NCBI GenBank assembly: GCA_937981555.1
Contig: CALJOK010000020.1
Span: 1 to 64,000 of the forward strand
Reading direction: 5' to 3'
Length of the DNA stretch: 64,000 bases
DNA from: an uncultured Saprospiraceae bacterium
GTDB taxonomy: Bacteria > Bacteroidota > Bacteroidia > Chitinophagales > Saprospiraceae
A program made the position numbers and the translations under genes. The notes under the pieces are model-generated. The model had not been told where the DNA came from. It did not search any database and worked only from the letters and a program-made list of their open reading frames with translations. Positions 34,617 through 42,351 of this stretch are shown here, in pieces; position 1 is the stretch's first letter; each line of letters opens with the position of its first letter.

Positions 34617-35210
34617 ATGATGGAAGTTTTACATGAAAGAGTAATTGTCAAAAAAGAGAAGAAGGAGAAAAAAAAGAAAAGCGGGATCTCAAAACAGACG
34701 ATTAATATTATTCGTACTACTCAAAGAAACAATATTGATTTAACTGCTATAGCGGATAATAAAGCTAACGTATTGCTTAGTTTGAATGCTATAATAATCG
34801 CAGCGCTTATTCCGATAGTAATTGCTAATGTTGATATCGTCTTTGAAAAGATGATGATTATTCCATTAATGATTTTAGCGGTGACAAGTTTTATTACGAT
34901 ATACTTATCGGCAGCGGTTTTGAAGCCTTCTAATTTTGATAGAATGAGAACAAGTGAAAACCCTAATGCAGAATCAAGCCCTTTCTTCTTTGGAAACTTT
35001 TATAAAATGGAAGCAGAAGAATATTTTGATTTTATCAAACCTTCTTTATCAGATCCTAAAGATTTGAAAGCACATTTGGCGCAAGATCTTTATTATATAG
35101 GAAAACGATTAGGGGAAAAGATGGCCTTTGTTCGTCAAGCGTATAATATTTTTACGATTGGAATTTTGGTAACATTAGTTTCTTTTGGTGCAGTCGTATT
35201 TTTCTTTTAA
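34617..35210 (+). CDS. DUF5706 / Pycsar effector-like membrane protein
   Basis: A 197-residue protein. After a very basic N-terminus (a KKEKKEKKKKSG stretch) comes the DUF5706 core: TTQRNNIDLTAIADNKANVLL (split here for length as residues about 35-55), two adjoining membrane helices (about 56-72 and 80-100), a SSPFFFGNFYKMEAEEYFDF stretch, and a third helix at the C-terminus (about 175-197). This domain is the transmembrane effector PycTM of the Pycsar antiphage system, activated by cyclic CMP or UMP to damage the membrane. No uridylate or cytidylate cyclase gene is near, so either the signal comes from elsewhere or this branch has another role. It ends at a strong terminator. Confidence 0.75.
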   Translation: MMEVLHERVIVKKEKKEKKKKSGISKQTINIIRTTQRNNIDLTAIADNKANVLLSLNAIIIAALIPIVIANVDIVFEKMMIIPLMILAVTSFITIYLSAAVLKPSNFDRMRTSENPNAESSPFFFGNFYKMEAEEYFDFIKPSLSDPKDLKAHLAQDLYYIGKRLGEKMAFVRQAYNIFTIGILVTLVSFGAVVFFF

Positions 35211-35234
35211 ATAAAAAATAAAGTAGTCTATAAT

Positions 35235-35276
35235 AAAAAAGAGCTTCCAAACTTTATTGATTGGAAGCTCTTTTCT
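35235..35276. terminator. Bidirectional rho-independent terminator
   Basis: Arms AAAAGAGCTTCCAA and TTGGAAGCTCTTTT around a ten-base loop, with A- and T-tracts, between the convergent DUF5706 gene and menB. Confidence 0.92.
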
Positions 35277-35291
35277 TTAGAAATAAATCAA

Positions 35292-36134
35292 CTAAGGGAA
35301 TTTAGGAAATTTATCAAAATTTGGTTTCCGTTTTTCTAAAAATGCATTTCTTCCTTCTTCCGCTTCTTCAGTCATGTAACCTAATCGAGTGGCTTCTCCA
35401 GCAAAAAGTTGTTGTCCAACCAATCCATCATCAATCATATTGAACGCGAATTTCAACATTTTTATCGCCATTGGACTTTTCGCTAAAATTTCTTGCGCCC
35501 ATTGATAAGCAGTCTCTTCCAATTCGTCATGAGGAATGGAAGCATTGGCCATTCCCATGGCAACCGCTTCATCTGCGGAATAATTTCTGCCTAAAAAGAA
35601 AATCTCTCGTGCTCTTTTTTGACCCACTTGTCGCGCTAAATAAGCCGAACCATAGCCAGCATCATAACTTGCTACATCAGCATCTGTTTGCTTAAAAATT
35701 GCATGCTCCTTACTCGCCAAAGTTAAATCACAAACCACATGTAAACTATGACCGCCTCCAACTGCCCATCCTGGAACGACTGCAATTACAGCTTTATTCA
35801 TAAACCGAATTTGTCTTTGAACCTCTAAAATATTGAGCCGGTGAATTCCGTCTTCCCCTCGGTAGCCAGTTTTATCTCGAACTCTTTGATCACCTCCTGA
35901 ACAAAAAGAATAAACTCCATCCTTTGGAGAGGGGCCTTCTGCGGAAAGTAAAACTACTCCAATTGATTGATCTTCTCGTGCATCAATAAATGCTTCGAAA
36001 AGTTCAGAAACAGTTTTTGGGCGAAAAGCATTTCTTACCTCTGGGCGATTAAATGCGATTCGTGCTACACCATTTTTCTTTCGATAAGTGATGTCTACAT
36101 ATTCCTTTGCGGTGATCCAACCATTATTTTCCAT
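35292..36134 (-). CDS. menB: 1,4-Dihydroxy-2-naphthoyl-CoA synthase
   Basis: A 280-residue crotonase-fold enzyme that closes the second ring of menaquinone from o-succinylbenzoyl-CoA. MenB-specific marks are NRPEVRNAFRPKTV, the oxyanion-hole SGGDQ followed by the RVRDKTGY loop, AVVPGWAVGGGHSLHVVCDL, and the KQTDADVASYDAGYGSAYLAR stretch with the active-site Asp and Tyr (quoted in part). The C-terminal helix with RKPNF is also typical. Menaquinone as the quinone fits Bacteroidota. No other men gene is in the window; the gene stands alone, with a striking long inverted repeat 40-120 bases upstream. Confidence 0.96.
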   Translation of the reverse strand: MENNGWITAKEYVDITYRKKNGVARIAFNRPEVRNAFRPKTVSELFEAFIDAREDQSIGVVLLSAEGPSPKDGVYSFCSGGDQRVRDKTGYRGEDGIHRLNILEVQRQIRFMNKAVIAVVPGWAVGGGHSLHVVCDLTLASKEHAIFKQTDADVASYDAGYGSAYLARQVGQKRAREIFFLGRNYSADEAVAMGMANASIPHDELEETAYQWAQEILAKSPMAIKMLKFAFNMIDDGLVGQQLFAGEATRLGYMTEEAEEGRNAFLEKRKPNFDKFPKFP

Positions 36135-36147
36135 GATGTACTGTTTT

Positions 36148-36256
36148 GAGTTCTAATACAAACCCTTTTTCTAAGTCAATCAAAAATGAAAATCAACTCT
36201 TCTTTCAGTCGTTTTTAATTTTCATTTTTGATTGACAAAGGATTTTTATTAGAACG
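36148..36256. repeat. Long inverted repeat with 19-bp perfect inner arms
   Basis: GTCAATCAAAAATGAAAAT at 36175-36193 recurs as its perfect reverse complement at 36218-36236 with a 24-base loop. Outside these, the flanks also match in inverted order with small gaps (GTTCTAATA near 36149 and TATTAGAAC near 36248), extending the whole to about 45 bases per arm. It lies upstream of menB. Confidence 0.85.
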
Positions 36257-36280
36257 AGTTTATTTTTTTTGAAAATTAAT

Positions 36281-36403
36281 ATGAGTTATTTGATAAATCG
36301 GAAACAGAAAATTACTGTTTTAGTTCATCAAAATCATCGCAAGAATACGAAATATCTTCCTGATTTTAATTTTCCTCAAGTGCTTTCTGCAATTCAGTTT
36401 TGA
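36281..36403 (+). CDS. Possible 40-residue small protein
   Basis: An ATG opens 40 codons beginning MSYLINRKQKITVLVHQNH, basic and not hydrophobic, with more varied codon use than chance AT-rich DNA. It follows the long inverted repeat and precedes the tonB-like gene. There is no ribosome-binding site and no homolog that I recognise. Confidence 0.22.
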   Translation: MSYLINRKQKITVLVHQNHRKNTKYLPDFNFPQVLSAIQF

Positions 36404-36503
36404 AAATCAACAGTTCATCCGTTTTTGGTTTCCTCCTGAAGATTCTGCCCATACCTTGCTGAAGTAAACAATACAAATATTTAACCTTTAAAATAAACTC
36501 ATT

Positions 36504-36932
36504 ATGAAAAAGTCATTCTTGTTTTTAACATTTAGCATTCTAACTTTATTTTCTATCCATGCTCAAAACACATTTGCGCTAGTAAATAACGATGCTTCAA
36601 ACACAGTTTTAAAGACCTCAGAAAGTGAAATTCTTTCTTCTGAAATAGAGGAAAATAAATTTAAAAAAGTAGAAAAGGAAGTAATCGCAAGATTGCAAAA
36701 TGAAGTTGAATTCCCAGAACTAGCTTACGAGTATGGAGTGGAAGGAACAGTACTTTTACAGTTTACTTTTGATGGAGAAATTAAGGATGTTAAAGTGACA
36801 AAATCTGTAGGTGCAGGTTGTGATAAAGCAGCAATAAAAGCCTTGGAGAATTTCCCGAAATTATATAAAGAAATGGGAGGAGCAAATGTAAAAGCGATTC
36901 GGATTACAGTTCCTTTTAGATTTGAAATTTAA
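36504..36932 (+). CDS. Secreted TonB C-terminal-domain protein
   Basis: A 142-residue protein with a cleavable signal (residues 1-20, ending IHAQ) and a TonB-C domain over residues about 55-142: EFPELAYEYGVEGTVLLQFTF, DGEIKDVKVTKSVGAGCDKAA, then IRITVPFRFEI. Classical TonB keeps an uncleaved anchor and a Pro-rich spacer, both missing here, so it is probably not an energy transducer. Soluble TonB-C proteins are common in Bacteroidota with unclear function. It is a single gene, convergent with the methyltransferase gene over a 13-bp hairpin. Confidence 0.82.
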   Translation: MKKSFLFLTFSILTLFSIHAQNTFALVNNDASNTVLKTSESEILSSEIEENKFKKVEKEVIARLQNEVEFPELAYEYGVEGTVLLQFTFDGEIKDVKVTKSVGAGCDKAAIKALENFPKLYKEMGGANVKAIRITVPFRFEI

Positions 36933-36944
36933 TGGATAAACGAA

Positions 36945-36977
36945 ACTCACAAGGTGATTCTAAGTCACCTTGTGAGT
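36945..36977. terminator. Hairpin terminator between convergent genes
   Basis: Perfect 13-bp arms ACTCACAAGGTGA and TCACCTTGTGAGT with a seven-base loop. The T-run is not immediate (AAATCTATTTTTT), so efficiency on the plus side may be modest. Confidence 0.75.
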
Positions 36978-36988
36978 AAATCTATTTT

Positions 36989-37783
36989 TTAAATTTTCTT
37001 CATCTTAATAGCGTAAACATGAGGGATTTTTAACTCTCTTTTTCCAAAATAATACATTCCATTATCTAAGGAACTCATATTGGGAAAACAGTTGTAAGGA
37101 CTTTCTGCAAACTCTTGAAAATCAATGAGTTGCATACCGTTTTTCATAAGTGGACGTATGATGTCAGAAAGGGAATGTAACCAGAAATATTCCTTCAATT
37201 GGATAGGTGCGTCTCGATTAGCATAGGTGCCTTCTTCGACTTCAGTAAAGGGTTCTCCAATATTAAAATATGGAAAAGTTAATTCGTCTTTTTCCCAATC
37301 GAACATAAGTAAAACGGGATGGAAATCTGCAATGAAAAATGTGCCTCCTGGTTTTAAAAAATGACTGATTACTTTCGCCCATTTTTCTAAGTCAGGCAGC
37401 CAACCAACGGTACCATAAGATGTATAAACGATGTCAAATTTTCCTTCTAAATTTTGATCTAATTCTAACACATTGCTTTCTACAAACTTAGCATCAAGAC
37501 CTAGTTCCGTATTTAGTTTTTGAGCCAACGTAACTGCTTTTGGAGAGAAGTCAACTCCAGTAACTTTTGCACCCATTCTGGCCCATTGTAAACTGTCTTG
37601 TCCAAAATGACATTGCAAATGTAACAATGACTTTCCGGAGATATCACCGAGTGCTTCGAGTTCGATTTTATTTAATGGATTTTTTCCATTTTTGAAATTT
37701 TCCATATCATAAAATTCAGAATCTTTATGAATGTCGGTTTTGGCTTCCCATAATTTTTTGTTGGTGTCGAAATATTCTTGCAT
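36989..37783 (-). CDS. Class I SAM-dependent methyltransferase
   Basis: A 264-residue Rossmann-fold methyltransferase. Motif I is GKSLLHLQCHFGQDSLQWA (about residues 50-68), with GxDFSPKAV as the acidic ribose-binding turn (near 76-83), VLELDQNLEGKFDIVYTSYG covering motifs II-III, and FLKPGGTFFIADFHP (near 142-156) as the post-core strand. It belongs to the UbiE/Trm112-like small-molecule group, but the substrate cannot be told. The His/Gln in motif I in place of the usual glycines (D-x-G-x-G) is common in this Bacteroidota subgroup. It lies next to tsaD on the same strand, with an 85-base gap. Confidence 0.82.
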   Translation of the reverse strand: MQEYFDTNKKLWEAKTDIHKDSEFYDMENFKNGKNPLNKIELEALGDISGKSLLHLQCHFGQDSLQWARMGAKVTGVDFSPKAVTLAQKLNTELGLDAKFVESNVLELDQNLEGKFDIVYTSYGTVGWLPDLEKWAKVISHFLKPGGTFFIADFHPVLLMFDWEKDELTFPYFNIGEPFTEVEEGTYANRDAPIQLKEYFWLHSLSDIIRPLMKNGMQLIDFQEFAESPYNCFPNMSSLDNGMYYFGKRELKIPHVYAIKMKKI

Positions 37784-37868
37784 TAGATTTCTATTTTATT
37801 TTGTAAAAATATGACTACAAAAGTTAGAAGGAAATAATTTCAAAATTCTTAATTTTTTTTAAAAAAAA

Positions 37869-38870
37869 TTAAATACTCCATCTTGCGACAGGTATAACAT
37901 CTTGTCCCACAAATTCTTTTTTCAAATATTTAAAATACCCAGTTACTGCAATCATCGCTGCATTATCTGTACAATATTCAAATCGGGGTATGTAAGTTTC
38001 CCAGCCCATTTCTTTTCCCATTTCTTCCAATCCACTTCTCAACGCTGAATTAGCAGAAACCCCACCAGCTATTGCCAAATGTTGAATACCCGTTTTTTGA
38101 GCAGCGACTTTAAATTTTTTCAATAAAATACTTACAATTCGAGCTTGAACGGATGCACAAATATCATTTAGGTTTTCCTCAATAAAATTCGGATTCTCTT
38201 TTATATTTCTTCTTAAAAAATAAAGGATAGCAGTTTTTAATCCACTAAAACTAAAATCTAATTCTCCGACTTTAGGTTCTGTAAATTCAAAAACTGGTTT
38301 TCCTAGTTTAGCATATTTGTCAATCAAAGGACCAGCAGGGTAGTCAAGACCAAGCAATTTTCCCGTTTTGTCAAATGCTTCTCCAGCTGCATCATCGATG
38401 GTTGATCCGAGTAATTCCATTTCTAAATGATCAGTAACTTTCACAATTTGGGTGTGCCCACCAGACACAGTCAGACAGAGAAATGGTAAAGGTGGTTTTG
38501 GATCTTCTGCATAATGAGCTAGAATATGTGCTTGCATATGATTTACTTCAATCATTGGAATATCCAAACTCATGGCAAAGGATTTAGCAAAAGAGACCCC
38601 GACCAAAAGTGAGCCAATCAATCCTGGACCACGGGTAAATGCAACAGCTGAAAGTTCTTCCTTTTTGATTCCAGCTTTTTGAATTGCCGCATCAACTACT
38701 GGTACAATATTGATTTGATGAGCTCGGGAAGCCGCTTCAGGAACAACACCTCCATATAGTTTATGTATCTCTTGATTGGCGATACAATTACTAAGGATCA
38801 CCCCATCTTGTATCACAGCCGCTGAAGTATCATCACAAGAAGATTCGATGGCTAAAATTATTACACTCAT
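37869..38870 (-). CDS. tsaD: tRNA N6-adenosine threonylcarbamoyltransferase
   Basis: A 333-residue ASKHA-fold enzyme that transfers threonylcarbamoyl to A37 of tRNAs reading ANN codons, working with TsaB and TsaE. Family marks are ILAIESSCDDTSAAVI at the start, PEAASRAHQ, FTRGPGLIGSLLVG, the metal site HMQAHILAH (His111 and His115), LTVSGGHTQ, DDAAGEAFDK, LDYPAGPLID and the C-terminal GGVSANSALR plus YCTDNAAMIA. All are intact and length is typical. It is followed by the methyltransferase gene on the same strand. Confidence 0.98.
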   Translation of the reverse strand: MSVIILAIESSCDDTSAAVIQDGVILSNCIANQEIHKLYGGVVPEAASRAHQINIVPVVDAAIQKAGIKKEELSAVAFTRGPGLIGSLLVGVSFAKSFAMSLDIPMIEVNHMQAHILAHYAEDPKPPLPFLCLTVSGGHTQIVKVTDHLEMELLGSTIDDAAGEAFDKTGKLLGLDYPAGPLIDKYAKLGKPVFEFTEPKVGELDFSFSGLKTAILYFLRRNIKENPNFIEENLNDICASVQARIVSILLKKFKVAAQKTGIQHLAIAGGVSANSALRSGLEEMGKEMGWETYIPRFEYCTDNAAMIAVTGYFKYLKKEFVGQDVIPVARWSI

Positions 38871-39004
38871 TTTTTTTTATTTATATCTGTTATAATTGTA
38901 TATTTATGAAAATATTAGATATTCCATAACCTCTTGCACTTAAAAAAAGAAATTTAGCCATAAATTCCTTTTACCTAAGTCAAGGGATTTTTTTTTGTAT
39001 TTAA

Positions 39005-39012
39005 TACTTTTG
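39005..39012 (+). promoter_or_regulatory. Bacteroidota-type -7 promoter box (TACTTTTG)
   Basis: An exact TAnnTTTG match in the gap between tsaD and the bactofilin gene, directed to the latter, with about 100 bases of leader. Confidence 0.4.
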
Positions 39013-39119
39013 AATTATACATACTTACATGAGAAAACAAAGAAATGAAAAAAAGGGATAATTTTTTTTCATCTCACACGTCAAAAACTATTTTTTTTAC
39101 ATCTTAAATTTATAATCTC

Positions 39120-39518
39120 ATGTTTGGCAACAAATCTAAACAAAATCAAAAAACTAATAAGACCGAGACAACTTCATCTTCTAATGGAAACGGCTTAACT
39201 TGTATCATTGCACCTGGAACTCGAATTGAAGGAAAATTTACTACAGCAGAAGATATCAGATTGGATGGAACAATCGTTGGTGAAGTAATATGTAAGAAGC
39301 GAGTGGTCATGGGACAAACAGGAAAAGTAGAAGGTAATGTTGTGACAGTTGATTCAGCAGTTCGGGGAAATATAAAAGGAGAAATCAAAGTATCTGGGAC
39401 ACTTCATCTGCACGAAACTGCAAAAATTGATGGAACTATTATCGCTCGAAAAATGATAGTAGATTCGGGAGCTTCTTATTCAGGTGATTGCCGAGTGGGT
39501 GATCAACATTTTAAATAA
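39120..39518 (+). CDS. Bactofilin-family cytoskeletal protein
   Basis: A 132-residue protein with a polar, Thr/Lys-rich N-terminal tail (about 28 residues) and the bactofilin beta-helix core: LTCIIAPGTRIEGKFTTAED, RLDGTIVGEVICKK, GKVEGNVVTVDSAVRGNIKG and KIDGTIIARKM with regular six-residue turns. Bactofilins self-assemble without nucleotide into filaments that place cell-wall enzymes or other machinery. No M23 peptidase gene, the frequent partner, lies beside it; the following genes are a pilin-like protein, DUF3822 and rsmD. Confidence 0.92.
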   Translation: MFGNKSKQNQKTNKTETTSSSNGNGLTCIIAPGTRIEGKFTTAEDIRLDGTIVGEVICKKRVVMGQTGKVEGNVVTVDSAVRGNIKGEIKVSGTLHLHETAKIDGTIIARKMIVDSGASYSGDCRVGDQHFK

Positions 39519-39652
39519 TGCTCGAAAAATGAAAAAAATAAAGTTTTGGTGAATGTATTACTGATTTTTAGAATAAATAATTACCAATAAACCTTATTTT
39601 TTTAATAAAAAATATTAATATTGCGACTTAACAAAATGAAAAAATTAATATT

Positions 39653-40252
39653 ATGAGATTGATTATTAACTTAATCTTGATTGCTGTGGTAGCCCTTTTA
39701 GGTTATCTCTTATTTTTTGGAATTAAAGAGCCGATTGCTTTTGGTGACGCTAAAAAAGAACGTTTGGAAGCAGTTACTGATCGACTTAAGCAAGTTCGAT
39801 ATGCTCAAGAATTTCACCGAGACATTACTGGGAAATTTGCGAATAGCTTCGACAGTTTAAAGTATGTATTAAATACAGACTCTTTTACTATCGTAAAAAT
39901 TATTGGAAACCCGGATGATCCAAATGGAGAATTTACAAGAATTGAGTCTAAGAAATCTGCTAAAGATTCACTTTCATTCCTTTATAATAATCCTAAGAGT
40001 AAAGTGAAAATTGTATTGGATTCTTTGCCTTTTGTTCCGTATGGAGGAGGTGCAAGATTTACGATTCAAGCTGATACCTTGACTTATCAAAAAACGCTGG
40101 TAACAGTTACAGAAGTTGGTACTCAATGGAGAACATTTATGGGGAAATACGCGGATACAAAATATCAACGTTATGATAACCTCTACTTCCCAAATAATTC
40201 AGTAAAATTCGGAGATATGTCAGGGCCGAATCTTGGTGGAAATTGGGAATAA
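39653..40252 (+). CDS. Membrane-anchored pseudopilin-like hypothetical protein
   Basis: A 199-residue protein with a single N-terminal membrane helix (about residues 4-24) followed by a helix and compact domain. The RLKQVRYAQEFHRDITGKFA stretch (about residues 44-63) resembles the region after the first helix in type IV pseudopilins, where the protein describes small repeated strands. No prepilin peptidase motif precedes the helix, so true pilin processing is unlikely. It overlaps the DUF3822 gene by ten bases, which in turn overlaps rsmD by ten, so the three are coupled. Function unknown. Confidence 0.7.
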   Translation: MRLIINLILIAVVALLGYLLFFGIKEPIAFGDAKKERLEAVTDRLKQVRYAQEFHRDITGKFANSFDSLKYVLNTDSFTIVKIIGNPDDPNGEFTRIESKKSAKDSLSFLYNNPKSKVKIVLDSLPFVPYGGGARFTIQADTLTYQKTLVTVTEVGTQWRTFMGKYADTKYQRYDNLYFPNNSVKFGDMSGPNLGGNWE

Positions 40253-41100
40253 TTAATACAAATATCATTGAAGATTCTTTTGCTAAAAAAGATGCTTCCA
40301 AATATAACCTGTCCATGCTCATCGGTATGGACAGGTTTTCTTATGCTATCTTGGATGATGAGAATCATTTATTAGCATTGAAAAGTTATTTGATTAATGC
40401 TGACTTAAAAGCCTCTAAAAAATTACATCCTGCACTTCAAGAAATTTTTATTGAGGATGAAATTTTAAAATTACCTTTTCAAAAAAAGACAGTTGGTTTT
40501 ATCAATAACAAAATCACCTTCGTCCCCAACAAATTTTATCAAGTAGAAGAAGTAGATACTTATTTGGCTAAGCAAGTTGGTTCATTGGAAACCGATCAAA
40601 TATTTGTAGATGAGGTAGAGTTGATGGGAGCTAAAAACGTTTATGCATTTGATCAAGAAATTTATTTTTTAGTCAAAGGTTATATGCCAAATGCTCGATT
40701 TGTTCATAATGCCACTTCTGTTTTGCAAGGTTTTTCTTTTAATCAGAATAATAATTCTGGGAAAAAAGTATATGTAAATGTTAAAGGTGATCATTTACAA
40801 ATTGCCCTTTTTGATAATCAAGAAATGGTTTTTTATAATTCTTTTGATTTTCAAAATGAGCAAGATTTTATTTATCAGGTCATGTTGGTTTTTAATCAGT
40901 TTGGATTATCAACGGAATTGAATCCAGTAATTTTATCAGGACAAATTACCAAAGACTCCAAAATTTATAGAATGCTATTTCGGTATATTAATAAAATTCA
41001 ATTCTCTAAAGCTCCTTCAGCGATACAGTTAGGTGGAAATTACCATGGCATTCCAACTCATTTTTTCTTTGATTTATTTAGTTTAGGATTATGCGAATAG
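40243..41100 (+). CDS. DUF3822-family protein
   Basis: A 285-residue protein of DUF3822, found almost only in Bacteroidota next to rsmD. Signs are SKYNLSMLIGMDRFSYAILD at the start, FVPNKFYQ, and an actin-like (ASKHA) feel in VYVNVKGDHLQIALFDN, QMVFYNSFDFQNEQDFIYQV and a final L-S-G-Q-I strand. The best start is the TTG at 40243, overlapping the previous stop; the first ATG would be 24 codons further and would cut the conserved start. It overlaps rsmD by ten bases. The fold suggests an inactive ASKHA relative, but the role is unknown. Confidence 0.8.
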   Translation: MGIINTNIIEDSFAKKDASKYNLSMLIGMDRFSYAILDDENHLLALKSYLINADLKASKKLHPALQEIFIEDEILKLPFQKKTVGFINNKITFVPNKFYQVEEVDTYLAKQVGSLETDQIFVDEVELMGAKNVYAFDQEIYFLVKGYMPNARFVHNATSVLQGFSFNQNNNSGKKVYVNVKGDHLQIALFDNQEMVFYNSFDFQNEQDFIYQVMLVFNQFGLSTELNPVILSGQITKDSKIYRMLFRYINKIQFSKAPSAIQLGGNYHGIPTHFFFDLFSLGLCE

Positions 41101-41627
41101 TAGGCGGAAATTTTAAAGGTCGTAAATTCAATCCTCCTGCGAAAAATTGGCCGACTCGTCCAACTACAGATTTTTCCAAGGAAGCATTGTTTAATATTCT
41201 CAATAATACTTGGGATTTTGAAGGGATGAAAGTCCTTGACCTTTTTGGTGGGACAGGTAATCATAGCTATGAATTTATCTCAAGAGGGTGCAATGATGTC
41301 ACCTATGTCGATAAGTTTGGCGGTTGCGTATCCTTTGTCAAACAAACGGCAAAAGCACTTGATATCGAAGACAAAATCAATATCATCCGAGGCGATGTAT
41401 TTAAATTTATCGAAACAACTCCCTTGAAGTTTGACTATATTTTTTGCGGCCCACCTTATCCGTTGCCACAATTGGCAGATCTTCCTGATCTTATTTTTAA
41501 ACATGGATTATTAGCAGAAGAAGGTTGGGCAGTTGTAGAACACAATGCTATTCATGACTTTACAAGCCATGAACACTTTTTTGATGAGCGAAAATATGGA
41601 GGAACTATTTTTAGTTTTTTTCGGTAA
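41091..41627 (+). CDS. rsmD: RsmD-like 16S rRNA (guanine-966 N2) methyltransferase
   Basis: A 178-residue SAM methyltransferase of the RsmD family. Visible marks are the start MRIVGGNFKGRKFNPPAKNWPTRPTTD region (quoted in part: RIVGGNFKGRKF), then KEALFNIL, motif I VLDLFGGTGNHSYEFISRGC, a VTYVDK ribose turn and motif IV FCGPPYPLPQ. Family members have DPPY or NPPY at motif IV; here the first residue is Gly, although the following PPY is intact. The start overlaps DUF3822 by ten bases. A perfect 28-bp palindromic terminator follows. Neighbours and N-terminus argue for RsmD despite the motif change. Confidence 0.88.
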   Translation: MRIVGGNFKGRKFNPPAKNWPTRPTTDFSKEALFNILNNTWDFEGMKVLDLFGGTGNHSYEFISRGCNDVTYVDKFGGCVSFVKQTAKALDIEDKINIIRGDVFKFIETTPLKFDYIFCGPPYPLPQLADLPDLIFKHGLLAEEGWAVVEHNAIHDFTSHEHFFDERKYGGTIFSFFR

Positions 41628-41656
41628 ATAGAAAATCAAATAATAAGAAAAAAATG

Positions 41657-41691
41657 ACCTTACAAATTTTAAAATTTGTAAGGTTTTTTTT
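41657..41691 (+). terminator. Rho-independent terminator after rsmD
   Basis: A 28-bp perfect palindrome (41657-41684), arms ACCTTACAAATTTT and its reverse complement, then a T-run. Confidence 0.88.
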
Positions 41692-41839
41692 GAACTATAT
41701 AAGTTTTTAACTCCATAGGCTTTTATGACTCTCAGATGCTTGAGGTGGTAAAAAAAAGAGCAATATTTATAGATATAATTTTTCCCGGAAAAGCCCGTTC
41801 ACATATTGAGCCACACTAAAGTTCCTCTTAAAAATTTAC

Positions 41840-41847
41840 TATTTTTG
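41840..41847 (+). promoter_or_regulatory. Bacteroidota-type -7 promoter box (TATTTTTG)
   Basis: An exact TAnnTTTG match 26 bases before the start of the 41874 gene and in its direction. Confidence 0.5.
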
Positions 41848-41873
41848 TATTCTATTTTAATAATTCCATTTTT

Positions 41874-42308
41874 ATGAAAAAATTAATTTGGATCATCTTT
41901 CTTTTAGCTAGCTATTCTTCCATTGGACAGGATAACTTAACTGGTTTGTGGTTGGGGAAAATCACACAGGAAGAAGGTGGATTTGCTCCAGATTATACCT
42001 TTGAAATTTACATTACTCAAAAAGGTAATAAAATAAAAGGACGCTCATATGTCTACGTCGATGAAATTTACGCCTCATTCGATATTTCAGGAGAAGTTAA
42101 TAATGAAATTTATTTAGAATTAAAAGATAGCGAGATATTGGATAACAAAGTTAACGATGGGATGGAATGGTGTTTGAAAAAATATCAATTAGTGTTTAAA
42201 GTGAAAAAAGGGATTCTAAGTCTAGAAGGATTTTGGCAAGGAAAAACTTCTTTTAGTACTTGCATTCCAGGTAAGGTTTTATTGAAAAAACAGGTTCCAA
42301 GAGCTTAA
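41874..42308 (+). CDS. Small secreted hypothetical protein, beta-rich
   Basis: A 144-residue protein with a signal peptide (residues about 1-18, ending SSIG). The mature part starts with LTGLWLGKITQEEGG, then alternating strands such as FEIYITQKGNKIKGRSYVYV and SLEGFWQGKTSF. The repeated G-x-W pattern suggests a small lipocalin- or avidin-like barrel, but I cannot name the family. It lies 26 bases after a -7 box. The next gene, another secreted unknown, has its own -7 box, so the two are probably separate transcripts. Confidence 0.65.
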   Translation: MKKLIWIIFLLASYSSIGQDNLTGLWLGKITQEEGGFAPDYTFEIYITQKGNKIKGRSYVYVDEIYASFDISGEVNNEIYLELKDSEILDNKVNDGMEWCLKKYQLVFKVKKGILSLEGFWQGKTSFSTCIPGKVLLKKQVPRA

Positions 42309-42328
42309 GTTTTTAAATGAAAAAAAAT

Positions 42329-42336
42329 TACTTTTG
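42329..42336 (+). promoter_or_regulatory. Bacteroidota-type -7 promoter box (TACTTTTG)
   Basis: An exact TAnnTTTG match followed by CG, as at 216-223, only 15 bases before the next start codon, implying a leader of under ten bases. Confidence 0.45.
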
Positions 42337-42351
42337 CGAAATATTTAAAGC

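Larger units (their letters stand above)
36135..36503. other. Intergenic region, 369 bases, with a long inverted repeat
   Basis: It holds the inverted repeat at 36148-36256 and a possible 40-codon ORF at 36281-36403 between the divergent menB and tonB-like genes. No exact -7 box was found. Confidence 0.55.

Noticed and set aside
36504-36932. True TonB energy transducer
   Set aside because: It has a cleavable signal, no uncleaved membrane anchor and no proline-rich spacer.
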